DNA of 64,000 nucleotides, from contig NC_091667.1 of the NCBI RefSeq assembly GCF_042453785.1, positions 33,658,001 through 33,722,000 of the forward strand. Reading direction: 5' to 3'. Below, in pieces: positions 48,201-60,295 of this stretch. This stretch comes from Malus domestica. Taxonomy: Eukaryota; Streptophyta; Magnoliopsida; Rosales; Rosaceae. The position numbers and the translations under genes are program-made. How positions within the stretch are numbered: position 1 is the stretch's first letter; every line of letters begins with the position of its first letter. The notes below the pieces were generated by a model that worked only from the letters and a program-made list of their open reading frames with translations, was not told the origin of the DNA and did not search any database.

Positions 48201-48924
48201 TTAATGTACCTAAAAGTCAATACTCAAATGAGATGTATTAGGTTCGAATCTCGTGGATTGCGAATTCGATACCAAATTAAGTTGTCTATTGTGTGGCTTA
48301 ACCGAACCCCCATCGCCTTAGTGTAAAATATATCGTTGTACTTAAAAAAAAAAATAAATAAAACTCAAATGTATGTACCGAAATGCATGTATATGTTTGT
48401 ATCGATGAATTAATGTACCTATATGTTTGTATTGATGGATTTACCGAAACATTCAAATATATTAATGTACCTAAATGAAGAACATACAAAATTGTTATCT
48501 GACTATATATTATAAAAAAAATTAGTTGCCTAAATGTAGACATTAAAATATTATGATAAATGAAATGAAAATTAAATTTAAATGTAATTAATACATTAAA
48601 ATAGGAATAAAAAGATAAATAAAACATCAAAATATAACTAATAACTGAGATGATTAAATGTACTAGGGACTAAAATTGGATTTTAATTTTACACAAGATT
48701 ATAGTGTAAAACTCATCTTTTTTAAGAATTAAAATGAAGTTTTCTAAAAAGAAAAATATCAGAAAAGAAAAACAAAATAAGATGCATCATAGAAAGTGGG
48801 AAAAGAAAAGAAATGCATATCATATAAGCAAAAAACCTTCCACTTTTGGAGTTTCTACTGCAATAAAAAGCAACTAGGTTTTTGAAGTTTTGAATTGCCT
48901 TGCCTATTATATGGCAAGACATGC

Positions 48925-49080
48925 AAGTAATGAAATCAGCCAACAGCTAATGAATACGGTCACTCTCCATCTATTAAATTTCTTCACCTAAGTTTTCTTT
49001 TCTCTCTCTTTTTCCAGTCACTCTCCATCTATTAAATTTCTTCACCTAAGCTTTCTTTTCTCTCTCTTTTTCCTCCCACC
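48925..49080. repeat. Remnant of the 143-bp satellite
   Basis: ATGAAATCAGCCAACAGCTA, then TCCATCTATTAAATTTCTTC and ACCTAAG followed by a CT tract. The last part is present twice. It matches about 1.5 units of the array at 35060-37230 and lies upstream of F-box copy 2, as the main array lies upstream of copy 1. Confidence 0.9.
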
Positions 49081-49860
49081 AGCGAATTGTTTGAGCTTGA
49101 AATTTCAAAATATAAATCACTGCAATTATTTGAGCCTGAACTTGCCAGATCTGTAAATGTACTACTTGTGCCTGCCTAAAATATGAATTAGGTTATGTCG
49201 CATAAATCTGTGTAAAGTAGTGCTTTTTTATTTCAGTGTGTTCATGCATCAATGGTTTTAGTCTACTATCTGCAAGCTCATGAATGTGTTATGTATATTG
49301 CATGTCTCTATTGATGAACGCATGAGCCCAAATATATGCATATGGATGGTCCTGATGACTGTTCTTCTCTGTGCTGCTTGGATCCCTACCCCCAAACTTC
49401 AATGTAATTATATTTTCAATGAAGTGTGAGAGAGTGAGAGAGTGAAAGGGGTCCATTAGCATAGAGGTCTTCTCAGCTCCCCACTGTGAGTATCCCTGGA
49501 CCTCATCCTGTGCTCATTCTGTATTATGTGCTTGCATTTGTGTTGAATTTGACTACCATGAATATTCTTATGAATGTGATGATGAATTTTGTTGTGATGA
49601 ATGGATGGTTGAATGCATACTAAGATGAATGGATGAATGTATGAATCCACAAGTAGTTGAGATTAGATCAAATTAGTTCCGAATGCAGCCTGCAATCACA
49701 AATCAAAAACCTAATTAGATAAGTAAAGAAGAATAACAAGAATTAAAAATTGCAATATTTTTTTTTCAATTTTCTGATTTTGTGTTGTTGTGATTTTTGT
49801 AGTTAGGAATAAAAACAGGAAAATAAAATAATAAACGAAATAAAAAGAAAAGAGTTAGAA
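49081..49860. other. Intergenic, no gene seen
   Basis: AT-rich, with GAATGGATG-type short repeats at 49590-49640. If the Gypsy relic had a 3' LTR, it would be expected about here on minus, but I see no match to the right-hand LTR-like sequence. Confidence 0.4.
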
Positions 49861-50027
49861 AAATTGGGTTGTCTCCCAATTAGCGTTTTAGTTAACGTCT
49901 ATAGCTAGACGGATTTGAAAGAAACCGGTGATCACATTACTTGTCATTTTAGAATCAACCACTCTTTTGCAGCATCATAAGGCAATGGTAGGTAAGGATT
50001 GTCTTGAACTGTGCATTTAAATTCATT
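49861..50027 (-). mobile_element. 3' part of the Gypsy-like relic, left of the LINE
   Basis: On minus this reads a frame ending YLPLPYDAAKEWLILK, then after a short spacer ATTGGGAGACAACCCAATTT, a motif common at the end of the internal region of plant Gypsy-type elements. It is the continuation of 57379-59760, separated by the LINE that inserted between (shared 17-bp word). Confidence 0.5.
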
Positions 50028-50460
50028 GGTTGAATCTTTCTTGTAACTCCGCCTATGTAAGTTTATCTTACATTGCCGGTCCCAAGCCCGGGTAAAGGAG
50101 GAGGGGGAGGGCGTCAGGTAGTCGACAGCCGGCACTCCACAGTTACGTCGAATCCTTATGAAAATGAATTCAGAACGAAATCGCGCTAAAGCTAGGGCGT
50201 CACCCGTAAGTGGCGCGCTGTGTGGCCCGAGCACAGTGATAAGTGAGCAAGGGTCGCTGTATCTCCATAGGCACCCGGATGCAGTGTTAAATGAGCAAGG
50301 GGGCCATAAAAACTTCTTTTCGAACGACTCCACTCAAAGTTGTTTGGGAGCATATGCACCTATCAACTTTACACGGGACACACAAAAGAAGTACTTTGAT
50401 TCCATTGGACGGGGGAGGGTGAAGAAGCTAGGACAGAAGGGTAGAGTTCAGGAGAGTAGA

Positions 50461-53310
50461 ATGCGTTTAGGAACGTGGAATATAGGAACCTTAACGGGAA
50501 AATCTATGGAAGTAGTGGAAGTTATGGTGAGGAGAAGGATAAATATTATGTGCCTACAAGAAACTAAGTGGGTTGGTCTTAAGGCAAAGGATCTAGAAAA
50601 CTCAGGGTTTAAACTTTGGTACTCGGGCACAAATAGAACGAGAAACGGTGTTGGCATCATCGTGGACAAGACCTTGACACAAGATGTTGTAGATGTCAAG
50701 AGGGTAGGAGATAGAATCATGGCAATCAAGATTGTAATATGACAAGAACTTATCAATGTGATTAGTGCATACGCACCTCAAGTAGGGTTGGATATGAGTT
50801 CGAAGGAGAAATTTTGGGAAGACCTTGGAGACTTGGTGCAAGGAATTGCTCAGACGGAGAAGTTATTTATAGGAGGAGATTTAAATGGACACGTGGGCAG
50901 AGAGACAGGCAACTATGGAGGTTTTCATGGTGGCCATGGTTTTGGGGAGAGAAACGAGGATAGGGAAGCTATCTTGGATTTTGCAATGGCATATGATCTC
51001 TTCTTAGCCAACACCTTCTTTAAGAAGAGAGAAGAACATGTGATCACCTACAAGAGTGGGTCGTCAAAAACACAAATAGATTTTCTTCTAATGAGGAAAG
51101 GGGACCGTATAACTTGTAAGGATTGCAAAGTTATACCAGGAGAGAACATGGCTAATCAACATCGCTTGTTGGTGATGGATGTACATATCAAAAGAGTGAG
51201 AAAAAATAACAAGACTTGGAAGTGCCCAAGGACTAGATGGTGGAATCTAAAAGAAGAAAAACAAGTCATTTTCAAAGAGAAAGTAATCACCCAGTGTGTG
51301 TAGGATAGAGAGGGGGAAGCTAGCCAAATGTGGGATTCCATGGCTAGTTGTATCCGAAAAGTAGCAAAAGAGGTATTAGGAGAGTCCAAGGGCTTTGCCA
51401 CACACCAAAAGGAATCTTGGTGGTGGAATGAGGAGGTACAAACAAAGGTGAAGGCTAAGAAGGAATGTTGTAAAGCCTTATACAAGGATAGGACCGATGA
51501 AAATGGTGAAAGGTATAGAAAAGCGAAGCAAGAGGCGAAGAAAGCTGTGAGAGAAGATAAGTTAGCGGCTTATGACGATATGTATAAGCGACTAGATACC
51601 AAAGAAGGAGAGTTGGATATCTATAAACTAGCTAGAGCAAGGGAAAAGAAGACAAGGGACCTAAACCAAGTGAGGTGCATCAAGGATGAGGATGGAAAGG
51701 TTCTTGCTACAGAGAACGCGGTTAAAGATAGATGGAGAGGTTATTTTCATAATCTTTTCAATGAAGGACATGAAAGGAGTGCTTCTTTAGGGGAGTTGAG
51801 TAACTCAGAAGAGTGTAGAAACTACTCTTTTTATCGTCGAATCCGGAAGGAATAAGTGGTTGTAGCTTTGAAGAAGATGAAGCATAGAAAAGCAGTAGGC
51901 CTAGACGATATACCAATCGAAGTGTGGAAAGTTTTGGGAGAGACATGTATAACATGGCTCACTGACCTTTTCAATAGGATTTTGAAAACGAAGAAGATGC
52001 CAAATGAGTGGCGAACGAGCACTTTGGTGCCTATCTACAAGAATAAGGACGACGTACAAAATTGCATGAACTATAGGGGTATTAAGCTAATGAGTCATAC
52101 AATGAAGCTCTGGGAGAGAGTCATTGAGCATAGATTGAGGCAAAAGACATGGGTTTCGGACAACCAATTCGGGTTCATGCCAGGGCGCTCAACCATGGAG
52201 GCAATCTATCTCTTACAAAGATTGATGGAAAGATATAGAGATGGGAAAAAGGATTTACACATGGTCTTTATAGATTTGGAAAAAGCGTATGATAGGGTCC
52301 CAAGAGACATTCTTTAGAGGATTTTAGAGAAGAAAGGAGTACGAGTAGCATATATCCAAGCTATAAAAGATATGTATGAAGGAGCAAAGACTGCCGTAAG
52401 AACTCATGAAGGACAAACAGAAAGCTTTCCCATAACTGTAGGATTACATCAAGGCTCATCCTTAAGTCCTTACCTTTTTGCGTTGGTAATGGATGAGTTA
52501 ACAGGACATATTCAAGATGATATTCCTTGGTGTATGCTTTTCGCAGACGATATAGTATTGATAGATGAAACTCAGGAAGGGGTAAATGCAAAGCTTAACC
52601 TTTGGAGAGAAGTGTTGGAATCTAAAGGTCTTCATCTAAGCCGATCAAAGACAGAATATATGGAGTGCAAGTTCAGTGCAAATGGAAGCCAAAACGAGTT
52701 AGGAGTGAGGATCGGAGATCAAGAAATACCAAAGAGCGATCGTTTTCATTACCTAGGATCTATCTTGCAAAAGAACGGAGAATTAGATGGAGATCTCAAC
52801 CATAGAATACAAGCTGGATGGATGAAGTGGAAGAGTGCATCCGGAGTGTTGTGTGACCGCCGTATGCCACTGAAGCTCAAGGGTAAATTTTATAGGACGG
52901 CAATAAGGCCGGCGATGCTGTATGGCACAGAATGTTGGGCGGTGAAGCATCAACACGTACACAAAATGGGTGTAGCGGAGATGAGGATGCTTCGTTGGAT
53001 GTGTGGGCACACAAGAAAGGATAAGATTAGGAATAAGGATATCCAGGGTAAAGTAGGAGTAGCCAAAATTGAAGGAAAGATGAGAGAAAATCGGTTACGG
53101 TGGTTTGGACATGTACAAAGAATGCCTACTGACGCTCCGATTAGAATATGCGACTATGGGACAGAGGTTCAGGGCCGAAGGGGCAGAGGAAGACCTAGGA
53201 AAACTTTGGAAGAGACTCTAAGAAAAGACTTAGAGTACTTGGATCTAACGGAGGACATGACACATGACCGAGCATAATGGCGTTCAAAGATTCATATAGC
53301 CGATCCCACT
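50461..53310 (+). pseudogene. RTE LINE endonuclease-reverse transcriptase, nonsense-mutated
   Basis: One single reading frame from ATG 50461 (MRLGTWNIGTLTGKS) to about 53310. The apurinic endonuclease domain has LQETKWVG, GGDLNGHVG, SSKTQIDFLLM and NQHRLLVMD. The reverse transcriptase has [68 protein letters not shown] and the catalytic LFADDIVLID. A C-terminal region includes WFGHVQRMP and GRRGRGRPRKTLEETL. Five in-frame stops interrupt it (near 50740, 51301, 51853, 52315, 53275), but I see no frameshift. Plant homologues are often mis-annotated as craniofacial-development-protein-2-like. It cannot make a full enzyme now. Confidence 0.9.
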
Positions 53311-53575
53311 CAGTGACTTGGATTTTCCAAGTCTCCAACCGAGAAGTTTTCCTCACTCGGGAAATTAAGGGAATACTACCTCAACCTACATGCTCCACTC
53401 ACAAAGCTTCAACATACAAGCTTCAACAAAAGAAAATTCAGAGAACTTAGCGAAGAAGGCTTTGGTGTATTTAACACAATACGTTGAAATGAAGGAAAGC
53501 TATTTATTGATATCCCCGATAAGTCACAAATATGTACATATACATGAGTCAAAATAAACGAACAAGAGGGAGCCT

Positions 53576-54250
53576 TCACAAAGGTTGCTTAGGAGAAGTC
53601 TCAGCAGTCGGTAGAGCCCCAGAAAGAGCAGGCACTGGAGAGGGATCATTTGGAGCCGCAGTACTGGACAGAACCCTAGAAGGATGAGGCATCAGAGGTT
53701 GATCATTTGGAGCTTCATTACGCGGTACAGCCCCAGAAGACGAAGGCAATAAATGCCTTTGGAACAAACCCACAAATCTCTGATGATCAAGTAAAACCTG
53801 ACCATCAGATTCCTTCATCTGGTCAAGCTTCCTCTTCATGTTTGTAGCATAGTCATGTGCGAGCCGGTGTAACTGTTTATTCTCATGCTTGATCCCTCTA
53901 ATCTCCTGTTTGAGACTCATCACTTCAGCCGCCAATGATTCAACTTGGCGGGTTCGAGCAAATAGGCGTTGGGCCATGTTAGACACAGAACCTGCACAAT
54001 GAACACTGAGAGCCAGAGAATCCTTAACAGCCAACTCATCAGACCGTTTAGAAAGTAGTCTGTTATCTTTGGGAGTGAGAAGGTTCCTGGCCACTACCAC
54101 AACGGTCATATCATTCTTCATCACGGAATCCCCAACGGTAAGAGGACCAGTAGGGGAGACGAAGGATGGGCGCCATATGTTGTCTGGAAAAGGCGTGGCT
54201 GCCTCTTCAACAAGGTTCAAGTCAAAACGACGGTCGGAGGGGCCAGACAT
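53576..54250 (-). CDS. Repeat-encoded protein of unknown function with coiled coil
   Basis: ATG at 54250, 224 residues: MSGPSDRRFDLNLVEEAATP at the start, NMAQRLFARTRQVESLAAEV and SLKQEIRGIKHENKQLHRLA forming a heptad-like coiled coil at about 100-150, then a Pro/Ser-rich tail with a repeated APNDQPLMP / APNDPSPVP word. I recall related ORFs in plant non-autonomous LTR elements but know no function. It lies in the repeat DNA inside the LINE, so it is a transposon protein, not a host gene. Confidence 0.55.
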   Translation of the reverse strand: MSGPSDRRFDLNLVEEAATPFPDNIWRPSFVSPTGPLTVGDSVMKNDMTVVVVARNLLTPKDNRLLSKRSDELAVKDSLALSVHCAGSVSNMAQRLFARTRQVESLAAEVMSLKQEIRGIKHENKQLHRLAHDYATNMKRKLDQMKESDGQVLLDHQRFVGLFQRHLLPSSSGAVPRNEAPNDQPLMPHPSRVLSSTAAPNDPSPVPALSGALPTAETSPKQPL

Positions 54251-54390
54251 TTTCAAAGGTGTTGAAGAGAGAAGAGGTCGGACAAATCAAGATCTTAGAA
54301 GTGCAAGAATGGAGCTTCTACTGGTGGAGATTCAAGTGTGTTTTGGAACTTAATGCCAGCCTCTATAAAAATCTGCACTCGACGGAGCTT

Positions 54391-54590
54391 CAGAAATCGA
54401 AGAGGCGTTTGCTTTCTCAAAAGCTGGGCTGCTCAGAGACCACGAGACGTTTGCTTTCTCAAAAGTTGGGCTGCTCAAAGACCACGAAGGCGGATCTCAG
54501 AAATCGAAGAGGCGCTTGCTTTCTCAAAAGCTGGGCTGCTCAGAGACCACGAGGGCCAATCTCAGAAATCGAAGAGGCACCTACTTTTCC
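54391..54590. repeat. Minisatellite, about 60-bp units
   Basis: Units contain CAGAAATCGAAGAGGCG, TTTGCTTTCTCAAAAGCTGG and GCTGCTCAGAGACCACGA, three to four copies with one shortened. Confidence 0.85.
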
Positions 54591-55009
54591 AGCCTTGTCA
54601 GCACCTGTCAGCTTTGCGGAAATTATGGGCATTATGTCGAAGATTTCTGGTGAAGTAGAAAGCACATGAATCTTACTGTTCAATCACCCACTTCCCACAC
54701 ACAACATTAGCTCATGGGTACCACAGATAACTTTGCCAAAGTTCTCTGACAAAGTTGAGACACGTGAAGCTTGTAGCTCCCACTACACCGCTCTGACCAA
54801 GAAGGGTAAAAGAATAGCAAAGAAACAGCACTAACAAAGTTTAAACACATAAATTTTGAAGGTCTAGCTACCATATTATTACCCACAAGGGTAAAGGAAC
54901 AGTACCATTGCTGGATAATTGGAAAGTCCCTGTGTGTCAACCTCTGTGCTTCGTGGCAAGATAGATTAGCAAACATGCCCAACCTTTTCTCACATTCGAG
55001 AAAACACTC

Positions 55010-55267
55010 CCAACAAGATTGCTTGCTCCAAAATCGAAGAGGCACCGCCCTCCGAATCTCGAGAGCCAGACTCCCAACATGATTACTTTCTCAAAAATCG
55101 AAGAGACACCGCTCTCCGAATCTCGAGAGCCAGACCCCTAGCAGGATTGCTTTCTCAAAAATCGAAAAGGCATCGTTCTCCGAATCTCGAGAGCCAGATC
55201 TCCGACAGGATTGCTTGTTCGAAAACCGAAGAGGCACCACTTTCCCAACTTCAAGAGCCGGATCTCC
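55010..55267. repeat. Minisatellite, four units of about 64 bp
   Basis: Units contain AAATCGAAGAGGCACCG, TCCGAATCTCGAGAGCCAGA and GGATTGCTTTCTCAA. Unit cores start near 55033, 55097, 55161 and 55225, a regular spacing of 64 bp. Confidence 0.88.
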
Positions 55268-57378
55268 TTGGATAAAGCTTGTCTGTAATCTTTACACACA
55301 ACATCAGCTTTCCAGATACCACATACCACTTTTTGAAAGTGATCTGACAGAGTTAAAACATGTGAAGCTGGCAGCTCCCACTACCGTGTTATGACCAAGC
55401 AGGGTAAAGGAATAGCATTACTACTTGTTGTTAGGGAGACTCCTATATATGTTGACCTCCATCCCCAACAGACAGGCAGACTTGCAAAAATGCTCAACCC
55501 TTCTTCATATCTGAGAGGGCACTCCCAAAGAAGCCTTTCGAAATATTCAGCTTTCTTTCCCCCCGATAATACCTCTGCAAACAAGCTATACTAGAGCAAG
55601 AATATCTTATATCATCAGGGTTAAAAGCAAGAGTATCCCATATCATGTTTTTTCCCTGTCTTTTCCTTTGGCCTTGTTCTTACCTGCAAGACAAGGAGAA
55701 AGAGAGCAATCAGTCAACACTTGGAATCAAGCTTCCAGTCAGGAACTGACTGCCTGGAACCCCTTACTTGATTACTTACCTGGCATTGCTCTCGAGTACT
55801 CATCTTCAACATCTTATGCTTCCAGGGAAGATACCGCATCTGCCTGAGGAACATATAGGGCAAGTGAGAAGGATACAAGGAAGCATGTGGAGACAAGCGT
55901 AACAGCACACGTGCCGATACATCCACTACTCTGTCAAAAGCAAAAGTATCCCATATCAGCAGGGTCGAACGTACTATAGATTTGATGGACTTGTTTTGAC
56001 CCTCAAATTCTTCAGTCGGCCTTATACTCTGGAGGAAACCAGAAAACCCTTCAGCCCAGTTCAAGAATAAGCCTGTGGAAAGTTACTTCTTCAAAAGCAA
56101 AAGTATCCCATATCATCTCTTCTCATTTTTCTTCTCTTTATCCTTCATGCTGCCTGCAAGATAGGGAGAATGTGAACAATCAGCCGGAACTCGAAATCAA
56201 AGTTCTGATCTGGGACTGATTGCTTGGAGCTCTGATTGCTTACCTTGTCTGTCACCTCTTTCAGCAGATCCCCTAGCTCAGCGACTTGGATGACTCCTAC
56301 TACATGGTTTGTATCGCGCTTGACCAAGCCTGAAACTACAAGTAAGCTTCAAGTGAAATTGATACATTACCTTGTGCATCTCCACCAGTTAAAGATACCA
56401 CCCCTGGATGGAGAAAGAGTACTTCCAGAGAAGATGCCACATCTACCTACGAGACAGATAAGGCAAGTCAAGACGATACCACACTCCGGAACTTAGAAGT
56501 TTCGTGATTACGAGATCATTCTCCCACAATATTTCCTAATGTCATTTGTATTAAATCATTCACTTGTACTCACTAAAAGAGAGCTTGAACCTATGTACTT
56601 GTGTAAACCCTTCACAATTAATTAGAACTCCTCTATTTCGTGGACGTAGCCAATATGGGTGAACCACGTATATCTGGTGTTTGCTTTCCTATTTCTATCC
56701 ATTTATATACTTATCCACACTAATGACCGGAGCAATCTAGCGAAGATCACAAAAAGCGACCGTTTTCGCTACCTAGGATCTATCTTGCAAGAGAACGGAG
56801 AATTAGATGGAGATCTCAACCATAGAATACAAGCTGGATGGATGAAGTGTAAGAGTGCATCCGGCGTGTTGTGTGACCGTCGTAGGTCCCTGAAGCTCAA
56901 GGGAAAATTTTATAAGACGGCAATAAGGCCAGCGATGTTGTATGGCACAGAATGTTGGGCGGTGAAGCATCAACACGTACAAAAAATGGGTGTAGCGGAG
57001 ATAAGGATGCTTCGTGGGATGTGTGGGCACACGAGAAAGGATAAGATTGTGAATGAGGATATCCGGGGTAAAGTAGGAGTAGCCGAAGTTGAAGGAAAGA
57101 TGAGAGAAAATCGGTTACAGTGGTTTGGACATGTGCAAAGAAGGCCTACTGACGCTCCGGTTCGAAGATGTGACTACGGAACAGAGGTTCGGGGCCGAAG
57201 GGGTAGAGGAAGACCTAGGAAAACTTTGGAAGAGACCCTAAGAAAAGACTTAGAGTACTTGGATCTAACGGAGGACATGACACAAAACCGAGCGCAATGG
57301 CGTTCTAGGATTCATATAGCCGACCCCACTTAGTGGGAAAAGGCTTTGTTGTTGTTGTTGTGGTTGAATCTTTCTTGT

Positions 57379-59760
57379 CCACCATTTTTTGTGATTAGTC
57401 TTTCAAGGCAAATAAGGTCTCTTCCAGCGAGGCTTGTGTCTTCCTTGAACTGAATTAAATCTTGTATTTAATACCCACAATTTATGCACTGGACGAATTT
57501 GTCTATGAGGAATTTGGCTGCCACAAAACGTCTTCTTTTCCTTGTATGTCTTAGCCTTCTCAATGGACCTGCACTCAATTTCTGCAATTATGATTGGCTT
57601 TGCTGGTTCATTGTCTGTTACAATAGCAAAAATTATTTTATCTTGAGTTGTTTGCCCTGTATCTAAATCTGGCATATTTGTCAAGTGCTGGTTATGTGTT
57701 GGATTAGCTTCTGAATTTATATGAATAACCCTTCGAACATGTCGGTTCCAATGCATTCATGCAGCTTTGTTGGTTGCTTTGCAGCCTCTGGATAGGGAAT
57801 GTGTGGCATATAAGTCTGGGTAGGAATGGGTTCTGTGGGAATTTCAAGATTAGCAGTTTCCTCCATTAGGCGAAAGTCAATGCCTAGTGGCTTCTTAATT
57901 CTAGCGTCTTCTTGCATGTAGTCATAACTCTCTACACATTGCGGTGTTTGAATTACACACCATTCCTCTGAATCTTGTGGGCCATCAATTTGTTGACAAG
58001 GAAACTCGCATTCCTTGTGTTCGTCCCATTGATGCATGAGCTGCCCAACTTGTTGCGCCAAATTATCTAATGAAGCCTAGGTATCTTGAATCATACGGTG
58101 GTTGTTTTAAGAGGATTTAGCCATGTTTTCGATTGCAATCTCCCAATCAGCTTTTGCTGGTGCATGAGGTTGTTCAAAAGGTTGATGGTTACCCATTCAC
58201 ATATGATTTTGATGCTCTGGCCATGAGGAATTTTAAAATTTTGAGTAGGAAGTGCACCTAGGCTTTTGAAAAATGTTCCTCATATTAATATGGTGCTGCA
58301 CAAACTCTGGAAAATACTGCCTTTAAGGACAATACATAATATCATGGGTATTTAAATTGCAAAGAGCACAAATTGTAGGTGCTTCTTGTGAGGCTCCAAA
58401 CCAATCCATTGCTGCAATTCTCTTAAAACCAACAAATTGTTACCTAAAAAAAATTAAAATCAAGTAAATAAAAAATATATACAAAAAATAATTAACTAAG
58501 AGTTGATAAACACAAATTATTTAAAACAATCCCCGGCAACGGTGCCAATTTCTTGATAGGATTTTTATCACCTACAAAAGTATGGATAAAAACACTTAAA
58601 AATACTTGCAAGAGTACAATGTTATTGTAGTATAATTGGCTCAAGTAAGGTCGTTCTCCATAGGGATTAATTTAAAAAGATCAAAGCGAAATCAATTATC
58701 AACTAATTAATTAAAACAAAGTTTTTAATAACCTAAATTAAGAAAAACGAATTTAATTAAAAAATTACTTAAAAACTGCAACGTTAAAGAAGGAGAAAGA
58801 AACAGTTTTTTAGAATTCCAAGTGAGAAAGTATTAAGGTTCTGCCGTCACCCTAACAATCCTATATAGTTCTTCTAATTACTTATGACTTATACATGCAT
58901 ATTTTGAATGTTAGGTTTTCCTAAAATATGCCCTACTTGGAACTTCCAACATAAAACGTATATCTAACATGCAACCTGTTCGTGGCGTCCAGATCGAATG
59001 TGAATATGCAAAACTCATTAAGTTTTGTGAAAACCTTATGAAAAACCATATAACCCTTAAGACGTGTCGCTCATCCCAAGAAGTGTAATTAACCATAAGA
59101 AGCCAGACCAATTTCAGGGACAACCCTCCACCAAAATTGCATCAAATTACTTTTCTTTAATGGTGGCCAATCATCAAGACAATTAGATAGTTTAAACCGG
59201 TGATTAATAATTCAAAACCTGCATGCATAATATCATAAGCAAATTGAAAAGAAACTACATATTCTTGCTAAGGCTCGTCGTCTCGCCCTAGCAAACGGAA
59301 ATTAGTTACGAACAATCATAAAACTAAATATTATTAAAAACATGAATAGAAAACACCTTGAAAATAAACTTGAAGCGTCAAAAGCTCTCTAAAGCCAAAG
59401 TGTGTGCGTTCTCCTCCTTATCTCCCTCTTAAACCCTAATGGCTAAAAAGCCTTATTTATACTACTGCAAAATAAAACCCTACCTAGAAAAGGTCTTAGA
59501 ATAAGATTAAGAAACCAAATCAATTGAAATAAATTAGGAAACATAATTCTAAATTAACTTGGAAATTCGCCCAAAATTCTTTACACCCACGTTTTGGACC
59601 CATATCAGCTCCAAAATTGGCCCAAAATATCTGAGTTTAAAGCTTGGACTATTCAGAACACTTCTCCAGAAGGCCACAAACTCATCTGAGATCATCTTGG
59701 GCTCCAAAAACTGCACTAAAGCCCAAAAACAACACTTTCCAGCAACGTACACTGCTAATT
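57379..59760 (-). mobile_element. Gypsy-like LTR retrotransposon relic, 5' part
   Basis: On minus, 58531-58547 reads TGGCACCGTTGCCGGGG, the primer-binding site typical of plant Gypsy-type elements. Just upstream is the LTR end GGTGATAAAAATCCTATCA, with the conserved CCCTATGGAGAACGACCTTA further up (about 58650). The LTR would extend from about 58554 toward 59.7 kb; its outer end is not fixed. Downstream of the primer site is a gag-like broken frame. No pol domain is seen, so it was probably a non-autonomous form. The RTE LINE split it at 57379/50044. Confidence 0.7.
57403..58196 (-). pseudogene. Gag-like frame of the Gypsy relic
   Basis: On minus from ATG 58196: MGNHQPFEQPHAPAKADWEI then two in-frame stops, LAQQVGQLMHQWDEHKECEF, KKPLGIDFRLMEETANLEIP and, after a frame change near 57720, FAIVTDNEPAKPIIIAEIEC. 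I see no zinc knuckle. The gag assignment rests on position after the primer-binding site, not on a domain match. Confidence 0.45.
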
Positions 59761-60053
59761 CAGTATACTAAAAATTTATGGCACAACGAAGTCCAATATA
59801 CTAAAAATTTGGTGTGGTAAGGGTACTAGATTTTTCCGTAACCTGCTAAACTTTTTGGGTGGAAAAATGTACATATTACATATAGTAACTCCATGTGATA
59901 GAGCAAATTCAGTAGATGAATGATAACATAGAGATTGGATGGTATTGGTAGTAAAGTTGTTATGCAACACTTTTAAAATATGAAAATGCATCGAGAAATA
60001 TTATAATATGTTGTATGTATGTATATATATATATATGAAAACCTTAAGAATTA

Positions 60054-60099
<46 letters not shown>
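60054..60099. repeat. (TA)n(TG)n compound microsatellite
   Basis: About 13 TA units followed directly by about 10 TG units. A shorter TA tract lies at 60022-60036. Confidence 0.95.
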
Positions 60100-60295
60100 T
60101 TTGTTTAGTAAATTCTTGAATTGTTTTAATTTGAACGACCATATTCATTAGTTAAAGAAAACAAAAAAAGAATACCATTTCTCATTAAAATTGGAGGAGC
60201 CAACAGCCAATAGGAAAAGAAAAATGCAGCGACATTTTTAAGCATAGAACATGGGTTAGGATATGGCAAACATGAGAAAGAAAAAGTAAAGCCCT

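Larger units (their letters stand above)
53316..56751. mobile_element. Unclassified LARD-like repeat DNA inside the LINE
   Basis: About 3.4 kb with no reverse transcriptase or integrase. On minus it carries one 224-residue ORF near its left end. The right end on plus has CGTGGACGTAGCC followed by GGGTGAACCACGTA, words typical of the R region of plant LTRs. I could not find a matching second LTR at the left end, so the element type and exact ends are open. Two minisatellites lie inside. Confidence 0.5.
50045..57361 (+). mobile_element. RTE-type LINE insertion, interrupted and with a doubled 3' end
   Basis: The 17-bp word GGTTGAATCTTTCTTGT stands at 50028-50044 and again at 57362-57378, a perfect target duplication enclosing the whole segment. 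The 5' part (50045-53315) encodes endonuclease and reverse transcriptase. 53316-about 56751 is other repeat DNA. 56752-57361 is a second, about 5% different copy of the LINE's last 0.6 kb, ending in (TTG)n, the usual RTE tail. The first part stops at CCCACTCAGTG without that tail. A simple insertion into the LINE would not double 0.6 kb, so a more complex history is needed. Confidence 0.8.

Noticed and set aside
53318-56751. Bounded LTR retrotransposon with two LTRs
   Set aside because: LTR-like words are seen only at the right; no matching left LTR or 5-bp duplication could be found.
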